A stretch of 64,000 nucleotides of DNA from VXRD01 sp965232265 (GTDB taxonomy: Bacteria > Latescibacterota > UBA2968). This document shows, in pieces, positions 16,928 to 25,705 of the stretch. The stretch is taken from assembly GCA_965232265.1 (NCBI GenBank), contig CBDDPH010000002.1:2976001-3040000 (forward strand), in the 5' to 3' direction. A program made the position numbers and the translations under genes. Below the pieces are notes generated by a model. It did not search any database. It was given only the letters and a program-made list of their open reading frames with translations, and was not told where the DNA came from. Each line of letters opens with the position of its first letter. The stretch's first letter is position 1.

Positions 16928-16956
16928 TTGCCATAGCAAACAGAGCGATGTATAGT
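16928..16956 (+). promoter_or_regulatory. Possible sigma-70 promoter for tonB
   Basis: TTGCCA (16928-16933), 17-base spacer, TATAGT (16951-16956), about 112 bases before the tonB ATG in the 251-base divergent gap. Consensus match only; no experimental support. Confidence 0.4.
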
Positions 16957-17074
16957 ATGAGATATGCTTACAAATTTTTCAACTGGGAAATTTTGAGAAA
17001 GATGCAACCAATTTTGTTGAAGCGGTGTTCAAATCCCAAATATTGACCCACCATTCTTTCTGTCGAGAAAAGCC

Positions 17075-17761
17075 ATGACAAAAAACTCAGACCCGTGGAT
17101 TACGCCAGAAATCCCGCGTACCAAAAATCCAGATTGTGATCTCAAACGCACTTATAAGCGCGTCTTTCGCACCAGCATGGCGATTGCGTTCATCTTGCAT
17201 GTGGGCATAGGGATTATGTTTCCCACATTCACAGCCGGTACGCGTAAAATAGAGCGACGCACCATCGTCATCGAGACCGTCGATATACCGGAAACCCGTC
17301 AAATTCACCGGGCACCGCCGCCACCACGGCCGTCTATTCCCATTGCAACCGAAAGCGAGGATGTGCCCGACGACGTCACCATTGAAGCCACTGATCTGGA
17401 TTTCGATAAGGTCGATCTCCACGTGCCCCCACCCCCTAGCGAGACTGCTGTAATAGAAGAACCAGAAGAGGAGATACTCGAATATTTCATGGTCGAAGAA
17501 AAACCCGTGCTCATCCATCGCGTAGCACCTGTATATCCGCCAGTCGCCCTCAAGGCGGGTATTGAAGGCACCGTTCACTTGAAAATACTGGTTGACAAAG
17601 CCGGAATAGTCGAACAGGCCCTGGCTGTCAAAGGCAAAGATATTTTTCAAAAAGCAGCCCTTCAGGCCGTTACGCAATACCGTTTTAAACCAGCTCGCCA
17701 AAATGATAGACCTGTTAAAGTCTATCTCGTCATACCCATACGTTTTCGAATTGAACGATAA
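17075..17761 (+). CDS. TonB family energy transducer
   Basis: A 228-residue inner-membrane protein that passes proton-motive energy to outer-membrane receptors. It has an N-terminal membrane helix (MAIAFILHVGIGIMFPTF, about residues 33-50), a proline-rich and acidic periplasmic spacer (RAPPPPRPSIPI, LHVPPPPSE) and the TonB C-terminal domain from about residue 145: APVYPPVALKAGIEGTVHLK, then AALQAVTQYRFKPA and VYLVIPIRF. No exbB or exbD is adjacent. The two receptors at 39.6-45.2 kb are possible clients. Confidence 0.92.
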   Translation: MTKNSDPWITPEIPRTKNPDCDLKRTYKRVFRTSMAIAFILHVGIGIMFPTFTAGTRKIERRTIVIETVDIPETRQIHRAPPPPRPSIPIATESEDVPDDVTIEATDLDFDKVDLHVPPPPSETAVIEEPEEEILEYFMVEEKPVLIHRVAPVYPPVALKAGIEGTVHLKILVDKAGIVEQALAVKGKDIFQKAALQAVTQYRFKPARQNDRPVKVYLVIPIRFRIER

Positions 17762-17772
17762 TCTACGAACAC

Positions 17773-17806
17773 AAACCCCCCGATATACTTCTCGGGGGGT
17801 TTGTTA
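17773..17806. terminator. Rho-independent terminator after tonB, bidirectional
   Basis: A perfect 10-base stem AAACCCCCCG (17773-17782) / CGGGGGGTTT (17793-17802) with a 10-base loop and T-rich flank on both strands. It lies between tonB and the convergent parA-like gene. Confidence 0.85.
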
Positions 17807-17832
17807 TTGGCTGCAAACAAATATTCGTCTAT

Positions 17833-18573
17833 TCATCCAAGCAGTTGCAATTCTTTCCACAGTTCCCGATATGCCTGAGTTCCCTTTGAACGCGGCTTGA
17901 AGCATGCCACGGGTTGTCTCGCCCACCCCATCCGCTCCACATCTGTCGTGTAAGGAATTTGCGCGTCCAAAAATTTCCCCTCGCGCTCGCCCACCTGTGA
18001 GATCATTTCCCTGTGCATGGTCTTGCGCTGTTCAACCATTGAAAAAAACGACACCAATTTCCCGCGCTTCAACTTGTTTTTTTTGAAAAAGGCCATCAGT
18101 TTTTGATGCGTCAACATCGACAGGGTCGTAGGAATACACGGAACAACCACATAATCCGCCGCCCTGAAAACATGCTCGGCAAGGAGCGTCAGGTTGGGCG
18201 GGCAATCCAAAAAAATATAATCGTACTCTTTCCGCATCGGCGTCAACAGACGCTTTAAGTAGCTCTTGTTTTTTGCCCGATCGTCCAACCCCAAATCCAG
18301 ATTGCGAAAAGACATAGCCGAAGGCAACAAGTCCAGACCTTCAAAGTCCGTCCCCCGAATATTATTCTCTAAGTGCTTGCCGCCCTTTAAGAAACGCTTG
18401 CGCCCAAACTTCTTCTTTGCACGGATGCGAAAATAAAAAGCCGCAGCCCCTTGAGGGTCTAAATCGCACAGCAATGCGGTCGCACCAGAACGAACCGCTT
18501 CATAAGATAGATTCACAGCAGCAGCGGTCTTCCCCACGCCACCTTTCATGCTGTACAATGCAAAGATACTCAC
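17833..18573 (-). CDS. ParA-family (deviant Walker A) ATPase
   Basis: A 246-residue ParA/MinD-type ATPase. MKGGVGKTAAAVNLSYE is the deviant Walker A with the signature Lys; LLCDLDPQGAAAFYF and YDYIFLDCPPNLTLL are the switch I/II segments; VVVPCIPTTLSMLTHQKL follows. Such ATPases position plasmids, chromosomes or cytoplasmic bodies. There is no parB or parS-like partner next to it; instead it lies 9 bases behind a CHAD-domain gene and a CYTH gene on the same strand, which argues against a chromosome-partition role and suggests a cargo related to those proteins. A basic insert (RIRAKKKFGRKRFLKGGKH) may contact DNA. Confidence 0.9.
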   Translation of the reverse strand: MSIFALYSMKGGVGKTAAAVNLSYEAVRSGATALLCDLDPQGAAAFYFRIRAKKKFGRKRFLKGGKHLENNIRGTDFEGLDLLPSAMSFRNLDLGLDDRAKNKSYLKRLLTPMRKEYDYIFLDCPPNLTLLAEHVFRAADYVVVPCIPTTLSMLTHQKLMAFFKKNKLKRGKLVSFFSMVEQRKTMHREMISQVGEREGKFLDAQIPYTTDVERMGWARQPVACFKPRSKGTQAYRELWKELQLLG

Positions 18574-18582
18574 ACTCGTTCC

Positions 18583-20109
18583 CTATCTAAACAAATCGCG
18601 GTACAACCGAACGTTTTTCTTTCCCGAAAATGTGGCAAACGCACTGGCAAATTTGCGCCGAACGCCTTGTTGCTGGTCGTGCAAACGCGCAATAAGCCCA
18701 CCAATCGCTGCGGCACAAAGCAGGCGATCCGCACGCCGGCTGCGGGGCAACACCTCGTTCAAATAGGTCATCAATTCCCCCTGTTGTACCGATAAATCGT
18801 TAAAATCTCCCAGATTATCCTGCAATTTCTTCATATACCCGATGAGTTTATCCATCTTGTCTTTGGGAAAAAACGAGGCAAAAAATTCCAACAAATACCG
18901 CAATTTCTTGCAGTCGATTCGCAAATCGTGCAATGCCTCGTCGGGCGTATGGTCTCCTATCGCCTTGCCCCTTTTGAGCACCTGCGTAAAGCGTTTAAAA
19001 ATAAATTTTCGCGCAAGAGCTATGGCTGGCGTATGGGAAACTGGCGCAGCCTCCTGGTCGCCCTGCAAAAAAGCCGCCCATGAATCCATCATGTCCAGAT
19101 ATTCGGGTGCCTCGATAACCTGCACCATGTCGCTAAGCGCACGCCGGCGTTCGCTTTTTAAGCGCGAGAACACGGCGTCCAGGCCGGGTTGTAGCGACCG
19201 GGGTAACATCGCGCGATACGTCTCTTCATCGAGCAAATACACATCCAGATCGCGCAACCGATTGGTCGATCTGCCCAATTGCCGGAACGCATCCTTAAAA
19301 TGTGCGACAGCATCTTCGGGCAAAACGCCTTTGATTTGACTCAACGCCGACCGCGTGCGCCGAATCGCAACCCGAAAATCGTGCAGAAATTCCGTATCCC
19401 AATCCGCGCGAATTCCCGCTTCATTTTGGCGCATCACATCGTGCAGGCATTGCAAAATCTCACCTGCTGCTTCACGCCCGCTCGCCTCGTGATTCAGGTC
19501 GAGATTCAGCTTTGAGGAATAATCGCCCGGCACGCACCCTGCGAGATTCATCACGCGCTCAAATACATCCTCTGCCGCGTGTGTAACATCCAATTTCAGA
19601 AAACGACGGCGCAAATTCTCAAAATCGCGCTCATATCCTCGCACACTTCGCAATGTCAAAGTCGCAACGCGTCCATTTTCCGTGATGGTATGCGTGAGAA
19701 ACAACCGAACAACCGTCTTCTCATCTGCATTCAAAATGCCAAATTCGCAAACCTTCTGCCGCACCTGTGCCCGAAGTAACAGCGCCCGAACTGAGAGTGC
19801 ATCCCGCAATGTGTCGCGCAATTGACCCTCTGGGAACATCCACCAGAAGCGACCTTGAATATGTTGTTCCATTTCGATCTGATCGCGCACCAAAGGGTAT
19901 TCCCCATCTGAAATTCGTTGCAGATACACCGCATTTCCCGCTTGTATCAGCGCGAGCCCCTTTTGATACAAGCGCCAGTCAAACGTGTCGAAATACTGCA
20001 CCGTATTCTCCACCTCAGATACAGGTAGCAGACGCTCGGGCGGGAGTTGTTCGACCGCATCCCATCCATGGGGTTCGCTCAAAACATACGTTTCACTGCG
20101 GGTGATCAT
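18583..20109 (-). CDS. CHAD domain-containing protein with CYTH-like N-terminus
   Basis: A 508-residue protein. The first 200 residues resemble a degenerate CYTH tunnel fold, lacking a clear ExExK. Residues about 225-500 are a CHAD domain: two helical repeats marked by FLHDFRVAIRRTRSALSQI and ALHDLRIDCKKLRYLLEFF, with the conserved His/Arg/Lys that bind polyphosphate in studied CHAD proteins. The start is ATG 20109, inside the end of the CYTH gene with AAGGG about 8 bases upstream; the frame extends further but only within that gene. CHAD proteins of other bacteria localise to polyphosphate granules. It is followed after 9 bases by a ParA-type ATPase. Confidence 0.88.
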   Translation of the reverse strand: MITRSETYVLSEPHGWDAVEQLPPERLLPVSEVENTVQYFDTFDWRLYQKGLALIQAGNAVYLQRISDGEYPLVRDQIEMEQHIQGRFWWMFPEGQLRDTLRDALSVRALLLRAQVRQKVCEFGILNADEKTVVRLFLTHTITENGRVATLTLRSVRGYERDFENLRRRFLKLDVTHAAEDVFERVMNLAGCVPGDYSSKLNLDLNHEASGREAAGEILQCLHDVMRQNEAGIRADWDTEFLHDFRVAIRRTRSALSQIKGVLPEDAVAHFKDAFRQLGRSTNRLRDLDVYLLDEETYRAMLPRSLQPGLDAVFSRLKSERRRALSDMVQVIEAPEYLDMMDSWAAFLQGDQEAAPVSHTPAIALARKFIFKRFTQVLKRGKAIGDHTPDEALHDLRIDCKKLRYLLEFFASFFPKDKMDKLIGYMKKLQDNLGDFNDLSVQQGELMTYLNEVLPRSRRADRLLCAAAIGGLIARLHDQQQGVRRKFASAFATFSGKKNVRLYRDLFR

Positions 20110-20569
20110 CGGGCGTACCCTTATGGGCGAGAGTTGCATTTTTGTAACGGTCATCATCGGTCACTTCTCGACCAAACCAGGGGGGCGGGACAAAGCGCGA
20201 ACTCTCATCTAAGGTCTCAAACTCAACCTCGGCCACCACCAGGCCCTTCAGGTGACCGCGATATACATCTAATTCAATCGTCCAAACGCCTTCGGGTATC
20301 TCATAGCGCACTTTTTCCAGCCGTCTGCCCGCGGTCAAAAGCCAGAGGGTATCAAATTGCGCTCGGCTCAATTCCACCTCAACCTCAGTCCGTTGTACAC
20401 CCTTGCCCTGTTTCACAGTCTGATAAAATCGCTCGCCCTTGCGACGCAGCCGAATCTCCGGGCCATTCTCACCTACTGAAATATAGCCCTGTGAGATTTC
20501 TATCCCCGTACAAGCCGTTAGATCCGGCATCTTTTGCACACAAAACTTTCGCTCAATTTCTTTGGTCAT
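20093..20569 (-). CDS. CYTH domain-containing protein
   Basis: A 158-residue stand-alone CYTH protein, the family of inorganic triphosphatases and adenylate cyclase type IV. The start ATG 20569 gives MTKEIERKF, which contains the diagnostic ExExK motif (EIERK); further strand motifs are SQGYISVGENGPEIRLRRKG, YQTVKQGKG, WTIELDVYRGHLKGLVVAEVEF. The family hydrolyses triphosphate or similar substrates with divalent metal. Its 3' end overlaps the CHAD gene by 17 bases, so the two are probably translated together. Confidence 0.9.
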   Translation of the reverse strand: MTKEIERKFCVQKMPDLTACTGIEISQGYISVGENGPEIRLRRKGERFYQTVKQGKGVQRTEVEVELSRAQFDTLWLLTAGRRLEKVRYEIPEGVWTIELDVYRGHLKGLVVAEVEFETLDESSRFVPPPWFGREVTDDDRYKNATLAHKGTPDDHPQ

Positions 20570-20745
20570 AACAAAACGCGAGTTCCCAGATGTGAAAGCA
20601 GGACAGGGTGCTTTATACCCGGTAATTAATGATAACATACCTCGTCGCCGAAAGCAATTTTTAAGATATTGCGTTCTCTCTTAACCGTTTTTGCCGTATT
20701 GGTTTTCTTTGCCTCTGTTGTGAAACGCGTACCAATCGTCATCGG

Positions 20746-20976
20746 TCAGATATTTTGGTTCGCCGTTACCGCCAAACACACCCATTCGGCACGGGCATCG
20801 TCAGGGGGTTGGATCAGGAGTTTTCGTCCAACGACCACAGCTCGTGCATCGTCGTCGAGTGTATTGAGTGCATCACCAGATGTTACCAGTGGACAACGCA
20901 CGCCTTCTCTTTCGAGCAAACTCGCGACCATCATCCCACCTGTGAGATCATCTGCGATCACACCGAGTTCAAGCAT
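20746..20976 (-). pseudogene. Truncated four-carbon acid sugar kinase (OtnK-like, DUF1537), N-terminal fragment
   Basis: Only 76 residues remain: LELGVIADDLTGGMMVASLL is the start of the four-carbon acid sugar kinase family (IADDLTG), followed by the strand ARAVVVGRKLLI. Full proteins are about 400 residues, so the nucleotide-binding C-terminal domain is gone. In another frame straight after it (about 20682-20785) the sequence reads EPKYLTDDDWYAFHNRGKE before a stop, which looks like the tail of a different protein, as if a deletion had joined two genes. It follows the ThDP-enzyme gene by 57 bases, so the intact kinase probably belonged to the same catabolic operon. Confidence 0.65.
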
Positions 20977-21033
20977 CGCTTTGATCTCCCGAATTTTGTG
21001 CCTCAGCGTGGTTTTTTGCGATCTTATATCCTG

Positions 21034-22707
21034 TTAGGCTGGCATCCAGGCTTTTGCAGCAATGCCTTCGAGATGGGTTTTGACATCGACGACGGCGGGT
21101 TTGCCTGCGTTGAGGGCTTGCTCAAGAGCACTTTGCAGCTCGCTGATTTTGTTGACGGTGATGCCAAAGCATCCCATGGCTTCGGCCATTTTGGCAAAGT
21201 CTGCGTCTGGGAAGAGCCAGAGTTCGTCAGAGCCTTTGCTACGACCGCCATAGGTGTGTTCTACACCACCTTGTTCCTGGTTCAGCGAATGGTTGTTGTT
21301 GATGACAGTGACGGTGTTGATTTCGGATTTCATGGCGGTGTCGAGTTCGGTCATGTGATACCAGATGCCCCCATCGCCAGTGAAGCAAATGACGGGACGG
21401 TCTGGTGCAGCGCATTTGGCACCGAGGGCTGCGGGGAAACCCCAGCCGAGTGAACCAGAACAGCGGATATAAGATTGTGTGGGATATTTGAAGTCGAGCA
21501 TGGTGCCGGTCCAGATGCCGGAGTGTCCTGTGTCGGAGACGAGTATGGCATCGGAAGGAAGAAAGTCAGACAGTTCTTTGCAGAGGCGTTCGGGACGCAT
21601 GGGTTCGGTGTCGGAGTTGACATGTTTGGCCAGGTCTTCTTTCCATGCGTTGACGAGTTCGTGGATGTGGGCGATCCATTGGGTGCGAGGCTCTGCTTTG
21701 CTGGCCTGATCAATCATGAGGCGCAATGTGTTTCGCACGTCGCCTTGAAGTCCGAGGGTGAGGGGATAGTTGCGACCCAATTCTTCGGCATTGATGTCGA
21801 GTTGAATGATGGGCGTGTCTTGTGGCGGCACTTTATACCCATTGGTAACCTGCCCGCCCGTATGACTGCCGATGAAGAAAACCAGATCGGTTTCAAACAT
21901 GGCTTGATTGGCACAGGCGCGTGAGTATGAACCGGGTGTGCCGATAGCGAGTTCGTGATCGGCGGGAAACATGGCTTTGGCATTGAGGGATGTGGCAACG
22001 GGGATAGAAAGTTTTTCAGCGAGAGCGATGAGTTCGGCTCTCGCGTCGGATGTGGTTACACCGCCACCTGCCATGATGATCGGCTTTTTGGCTTGTGTGA
22101 GTAGCTTGAGGGCTTCGGTGATCAATTCGGGTTCGGCAGTCGGGCGAAAAGGTGGAATCTGGGAAAAGGCAGATTCGATGACGACTTCAAAATCGGCTTC
22201 GGCTTCAACGACGACTTGACCGGCAAGACCTTGTAGATCGAGATGTACGGGACCGGGTGTGCCTGTGGTGGCTGATCGGAAAGCCTGCCGCAAATACACG
22301 GGCAACAGATCGACGGCGTGGACATCAGCGGTGTATTTTGTAACTGCACCAAACGGGTTTCGGTGATCGACCTCCTGATAGGCATGGCGGAGCTGATTGA
22401 CATGGCTTTCTTTGCCTGTGATTGCGATAACAGGCGAGCAGGCAAGATAGGCGTCTTGAAGACCAGCAGCGAGGTTAACGGCACCAACGGATTGGGCCAT
22501 ACAAAGACCTGGACCGCGTCTGACGCGCGCATACGCATCGGCCATGTACGCGGCGGCTTTTTCTCCGTGGGTTTGCACGCGTTTCATGCCGAGATTTTCC
22601 ATTTCCATCAATGCTCGGGGCGCGATGTAGGGCATAAAAAAGACGGTGTCTATTCCGTGGCCATGCACGGTTTCTGCGAGAAATTGTGCACCTGTCATTT
22701 GGGGCAT
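21034..22707 (-). CDS. Thiamine diphosphate-binding enzyme, acetolactate synthase-like
   Basis: A 557-residue ThDP enzyme with the three usual domains: Pyr domain (THGEKAAAYMADAYARV carries the ylide-activating Glu near residue 48), central domain (PIIMAGGGVTTSDARAEL), and PP domain with the metal-binding motif GDGGIWYHMTELDTAMKSE..NNN. Family members decarboxylate or ligate 2-oxo acids; the true substrate cannot be read from sequence. SD AGGAGG precedes ATG 22707. Neighbours are a sulfatase, a Gfo/Idh oxidoreductase and a truncated sugar-acid kinase, so a role in breakdown of a sulfated or unusual sugar acid is plausible. No small acetolactate synthase subunit is present. Confidence 0.85.
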   Translation of the reverse strand: MPQMTGAQFLAETVHGHGIDTVFFMPYIAPRALMEMENLGMKRVQTHGEKAAAYMADAYARVRRGPGLCMAQSVGAVNLAAGLQDAYLACSPVIAITGKESHVNQLRHAYQEVDHRNPFGAVTKYTADVHAVDLLPVYLRQAFRSATTGTPGPVHLDLQGLAGQVVVEAEADFEVVIESAFSQIPPFRPTAEPELITEALKLLTQAKKPIIMAGGGVTTSDARAELIALAEKLSIPVATSLNAKAMFPADHELAIGTPGSYSRACANQAMFETDLVFFIGSHTGGQVTNGYKVPPQDTPIIQLDINAEELGRNYPLTLGLQGDVRNTLRLMIDQASKAEPRTQWIAHIHELVNAWKEDLAKHVNSDTEPMRPERLCKELSDFLPSDAILVSDTGHSGIWTGTMLDFKYPTQSYIRCSGSLGWGFPAALGAKCAAPDRPVICFTGDGGIWYHMTELDTAMKSEINTVTVINNNHSLNQEQGGVEHTYGGRSKGSDELWLFPDADFAKMAEAMGCFGITVNKISELQSALEQALNAGKPAVVDVKTHLEGIAAKAWMPA

Positions 22708-22793
22708 TGGGGCCTCCTGTTATGGTCTTCTGCTGGTGATGGAACGCGGTAAATGACAACCAGATGGGGTCGGTCCTTCGACATTTCATACTC

Positions 22794-24242
22794 CTATTTT
22801 TCAAGCGGAAAGCCTCTTGGATCTCCGCCCACAGGAACCGTATCAGAGGTTCTCATATACCAATCGAGCATGGCTCTTTCCAGGTCTGATTTTGTCTCTT
22901 GCATACCAGGATCATCGATTAAATTTTCTAACTCTCGGGGATCATTCTCCAGATCGTATAATTCGTCCTGACCGCCTGTGCGTCGAATAAGCTTGTGATT
23001 TAAACTCCTGATCATGGTCGTGCGGCAGACACTTTCGGGCACTTCTTGTTGCAATTTGCCTTTGGGCCAATAGATGCTTTCCCGCTTGGGATTATTCCAC
23101 CAGTCCCATCGTCCTTCAAACACATGCGGTTCTTGGGGCTCATAGCCACCTTCTGCGAATACCAATCTGTCTTTGGCTTCTGCTTCTCCGTGGAGTTGAG
23201 GCACAAAGGATCTGGCGAAATGCGTGTGTGTGGGTGAAAGACCTGCCAGTTCCAGGACAGATGGCATGAGGTCAAACATTTCAACAGGGCCTTCGACCAC
23301 ATGACCTGCTTTGTTACCGGGTGCTTTGACCAATAGCGGTACGCGCGTTAGTGTGTCGCTGTAATCACTGGGCCATTTTTCAACCAGGCCATAGTCGCCT
23401 GCCCAGTCGCCGTGATCAGACGAAACGATGAGAACCGTATTTTCAAAAAGGCCCTTCTCCTCCATAACAGCCATCAGCTCTCCGAGAAGCCAGTCGGTAA
23501 AACTGATCATGCCGAGATAAGCGGCATTTAACTTTCGAAAGAAAGCATCTGACAATTCATCAAGGCGGCGGTACTTTCTGATGAGCGTGTAGAAATCTGG
23601 CTTTTTGTCCAGGTCTGGAGGTCGCAAATCTGGTATATCTTTGGGATCATACAGGTCGTAAAAATCAGGGTGGGTGGTGTAGCTTGGATGGGGCTGCAGG
23701 AGTGGCAAAAATAAAAAGAAGGGATTGTCATCGTCATTGCGATTGCGCAAAAAATCGATTCCCGATTTGACTTTCACATAGTCGGCAACCTCTTCTCTTT
23801 CGCAGTCGAGGGGGAGATAGTCAAAGCTATAGAATGCTTTGTCGCCACTTTGCCAGCGGTTCTTTCTTTTATCATCTTTGTATTCGTAATATTCTTTGAT
23901 GCAGGACAAACTTCCCGGCGCGAGCATATCGTTTTTGCCAAACCAGTGAATATCGTAGCCAGCTTCATGGAGATATTTAAAAAGATGGGGTTCGTGAGGT
24001 CTGATCAGATGCCACATGGAGCGATGTCCGGCACAGTGAGGATAAAGCCCCGTCACCATCGAAACTCTGGAAGGCGTACACTGGGCGTTTTGAACATGGC
24101 ATTGATCAAAGCGAACGCCTTCTGCTGCGAGGCGATCGTAATTTGGGGTTTTGATCAATGGATGACCATAACATGCCAAACTTTCGGCTCGCATTTCGTC
24201 GGGCTGAAAAAATATGAAATTCAGTGGTTTTTGGTTGGCCAT
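22794..24242 (-). CDS. Sulfatase (formylglycine-dependent, type I)
   Basis: A 482-residue arylsulfatase-fold enzyme hydrolysing sulfate esters. The formylglycine motif is AQCTPSRVSMVTGLYPH (Cys-x-Pro-Ser-Arg near residue 55). Metal ligands are seen at FFQPDEMRA (N-terminus, with Asp) and later SSDHGDWAGDYGL. No signal peptide, so it is predicted to be cytoplasmic. ACAGGAG precedes ATG 24242. No formylglycine-generating enzyme is encoded nearby. It is in a minus-strand run with the Gfo/Idh gene upstream and the ThDP enzyme downstream. Confidence 0.93.
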   Translation of the reverse strand: MANQKPLNFIFFQPDEMRAESLACYGHPLIKTPNYDRLAAEGVRFDQCHVQNAQCTPSRVSMVTGLYPHCAGHRSMWHLIRPHEPHLFKYLHEAGYDIHWFGKNDMLAPGSLSCIKEYYEYKDDKRKNRWQSGDKAFYSFDYLPLDCEREEVADYVKVKSGIDFLRNRNDDDNPFFLFLPLLQPHPSYTTHPDFYDLYDPKDIPDLRPPDLDKKPDFYTLIRKYRRLDELSDAFFRKLNAAYLGMISFTDWLLGELMAVMEEKGLFENTVLIVSSDHGDWAGDYGLVEKWPSDYSDTLTRVPLLVKAPGNKAGHVVEGPVEMFDLMPSVLELAGLSPTHTHFARSFVPQLHGEAEAKDRLVFAEGGYEPQEPHVFEGRWDWWNNPKRESIYWPKGKLQQEVPESVCRTTMIRSLNHKLIRRTGGQDELYDLENDPRELENLIDDPGMQETKSDLERAMLDWYMRTSDTVPVGGDPRGFPLEK

Positions 24243-24361
24243 TACAACTCCTGTATATCAACGCGCAATACCAAGGCCACCGGTGTCCTGGGCATAGTAT
24301 CAACGATAATTTTAGCACCGATTCGATTACAGGACACTTTTAAACGCCTTCTAACACCTGC

Positions 24362-25570
24362 TTAGAACTGGTCGATAGGGCGACAGAATTTTTCGCGATA
24401 ATCTTCATGTACCATTTGCTCGTATGAGGTCATGGCTTTGATGGGCAACTCAATGGGGGTCATGTTGTTGAGCGAAGATTCATAAATTGCCATCGCCATT
24501 TCAACGTCTTTGCGACCGCCGAGACCGTATTCGGGAGGCTCGTCGTTTAACGCCGTGTTGGCGAGGCTCATGATTTCGGAAGCGTGACCAACACACCAGT
24601 CGTCGATGGGGTAGTCGCGGAATGGATTTTCATAAACGATCTTTGGATCGGTGTGTACGATGATGCGTTGGAGTACATCCACGCCGTCGATATTGCGACG
24701 CAAGGTTTCGACAGGAATGTCTTGCATCTCTTCACCAATCAGCAAGCGTAGAGGGATTTCTGGACCGAAGTAGTCATTGTCGAGAATGTTGCCAAGGGTG
24801 CCGGTAATCTGGCAGTACTTTTGTGCTTCACCAAGTCGTGATGTTTCATAGATGCCCACGGCACCGCTTTCAAAATCGATGAGCGCATGTGCCCAGTCTT
24901 CGTGGATGCTTTTGGGGTCTGAGCGGTATTTTCTCACTGTTCCCGCAATCTGAACAGGTTCGCTTTGCGCGTACAAACGCAACTGTGACAACCGATGTGC
25001 GCCCATGTCCATGCACATGCCTGATGTGCGCCCAAAGCCTGAGATTGGGCGACCCAAACCCTTATGTGTCACGGTTGGCTCAAAGGGGTCCTGTCGTTTG
25101 GGCTCCATGAAGTACACACGCACGATATCACCCAGCATGCCTTCTTTAATGAGTTTGATGATCATGCGTTGTTTTGGCATACGAAAGTAATTTTCTGCAA
25201 CTTCGAAATGCACGTTGTTGCGCCGGCATGCATCGATGATCATGTCACAACACGGCAAGGTCAGTGCCATGGGCTTTTCTACCATAACATGTTTGCCGTG
25301 TTCTGCAATCGCACTACCAAGCACGTGATGGTAGGGATCGCCGACGACGATATCCACGGCCATGATGTCCGGGTGTTTGTCCAGCATTTCCTCGATGCTG
25401 GTGTACCACGGCACGCCGTAGGTTTCGCCTGTCTGTTTTGCCAACGGCTCATTCATGTCGCAGAGCGCGACAAAATCGAGTTCGCCATGTTTGGCGAGGA
25501 TGTGCAGGGTTGGCAGATGCCATTTTTGCGCTGGGTTTCCGCACCCCACGATGGCGAGTTTGGCTTTCAT
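24362..25570 (-). CDS. Gfo/Idh/MocA family oxidoreductase
   Basis: A 402-residue NAD(P)-dependent sugar or cyclitol dehydrogenase. Rossmann start KLAIVGCGNPAQKWHLPTL, the family motif VMVEKPMALTLPCCDMII with the EKP loop, and MCMDMGAHRLSQLRL in the catalytic domain with the usual Asp/His. The substrate is unknown. The ATG at 25570 is only 15 bases behind the 3' end of tRNA-Arg, separated by a T/A run with no ribosome site visible, as if the gene had arrived at the tRNA 3' end. Confidence 0.9.
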   Translation of the reverse strand: MKAKLAIVGCGNPAQKWHLPTLHILAKHGELDFVALCDMNEPLAKQTGETYGVPWYTSIEEMLDKHPDIMAVDIVVGDPYHHVLGSAIAEHGKHVMVEKPMALTLPCCDMIIDACRRNNVHFEVAENYFRMPKQRMIIKLIKEGMLGDIVRVYFMEPKRQDPFEPTVTHKGLGRPISGFGRTSGMCMDMGAHRLSQLRLYAQSEPVQIAGTVRKYRSDPKSIHEDWAHALIDFESGAVGIYETSRLGEAQKYCQITGTLGNILDNDYFGPEIPLRLLIGEEMQDIPVETLRRNIDGVDVLQRIIVHTDPKIVYENPFRDYPIDDWCVGHASEIMSLANTALNDEPPEYGLGGRKDVEMAMAIYESSLNNMTPIELPIKAMTSYEQMVHEDYREKFCRPIDQF

Positions 25571-25585
25571 ATATTTTTAAAAAAG

Positions 25586-25658
25586 TGCCCCTGGCAGGAC
25601 TCGAACCTGCGCCCAACGGATTAGGAATCCGCTACTCTATCCTCTGAGCTACAGGGGC
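25586..25658 (-). tRNA. tRNA-Arg (anticodon CCT)
   Basis: A 73-base cloverleaf: acceptor stem GCCCCTG / CAGGGGC with discriminator A, D-arm TAGCTCAGAGGATAGAG, anticodon stem GCGGA / TCCGT around loop TTCCTAA (anticodon CCT), T-arm with GGTTCGAGTCC. CCA is not encoded. A run of seven T follows the 3' end and may end transcription. Confidence 0.97.
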
Positions 25659-25705
25659 ACATGATTGATAATACTCTTTCAAATAAGTTTATTAAATCCA
25701 CTGGA

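Noticed and set aside
17087..17701. 204-codon open frame antisense to tonB
   Set aside because: The plus strand has a complete TonB protein with a membrane helix and C-terminal domain.
22695..22784. 29-codon frame with AGGAG before the ATG, between the sulfatase and ThDP-enzyme genes
   Set aside because: It overlaps the next gene's start, has no recognisable content and may just be a chance frame; it could be a leader peptide but there is no evidence.
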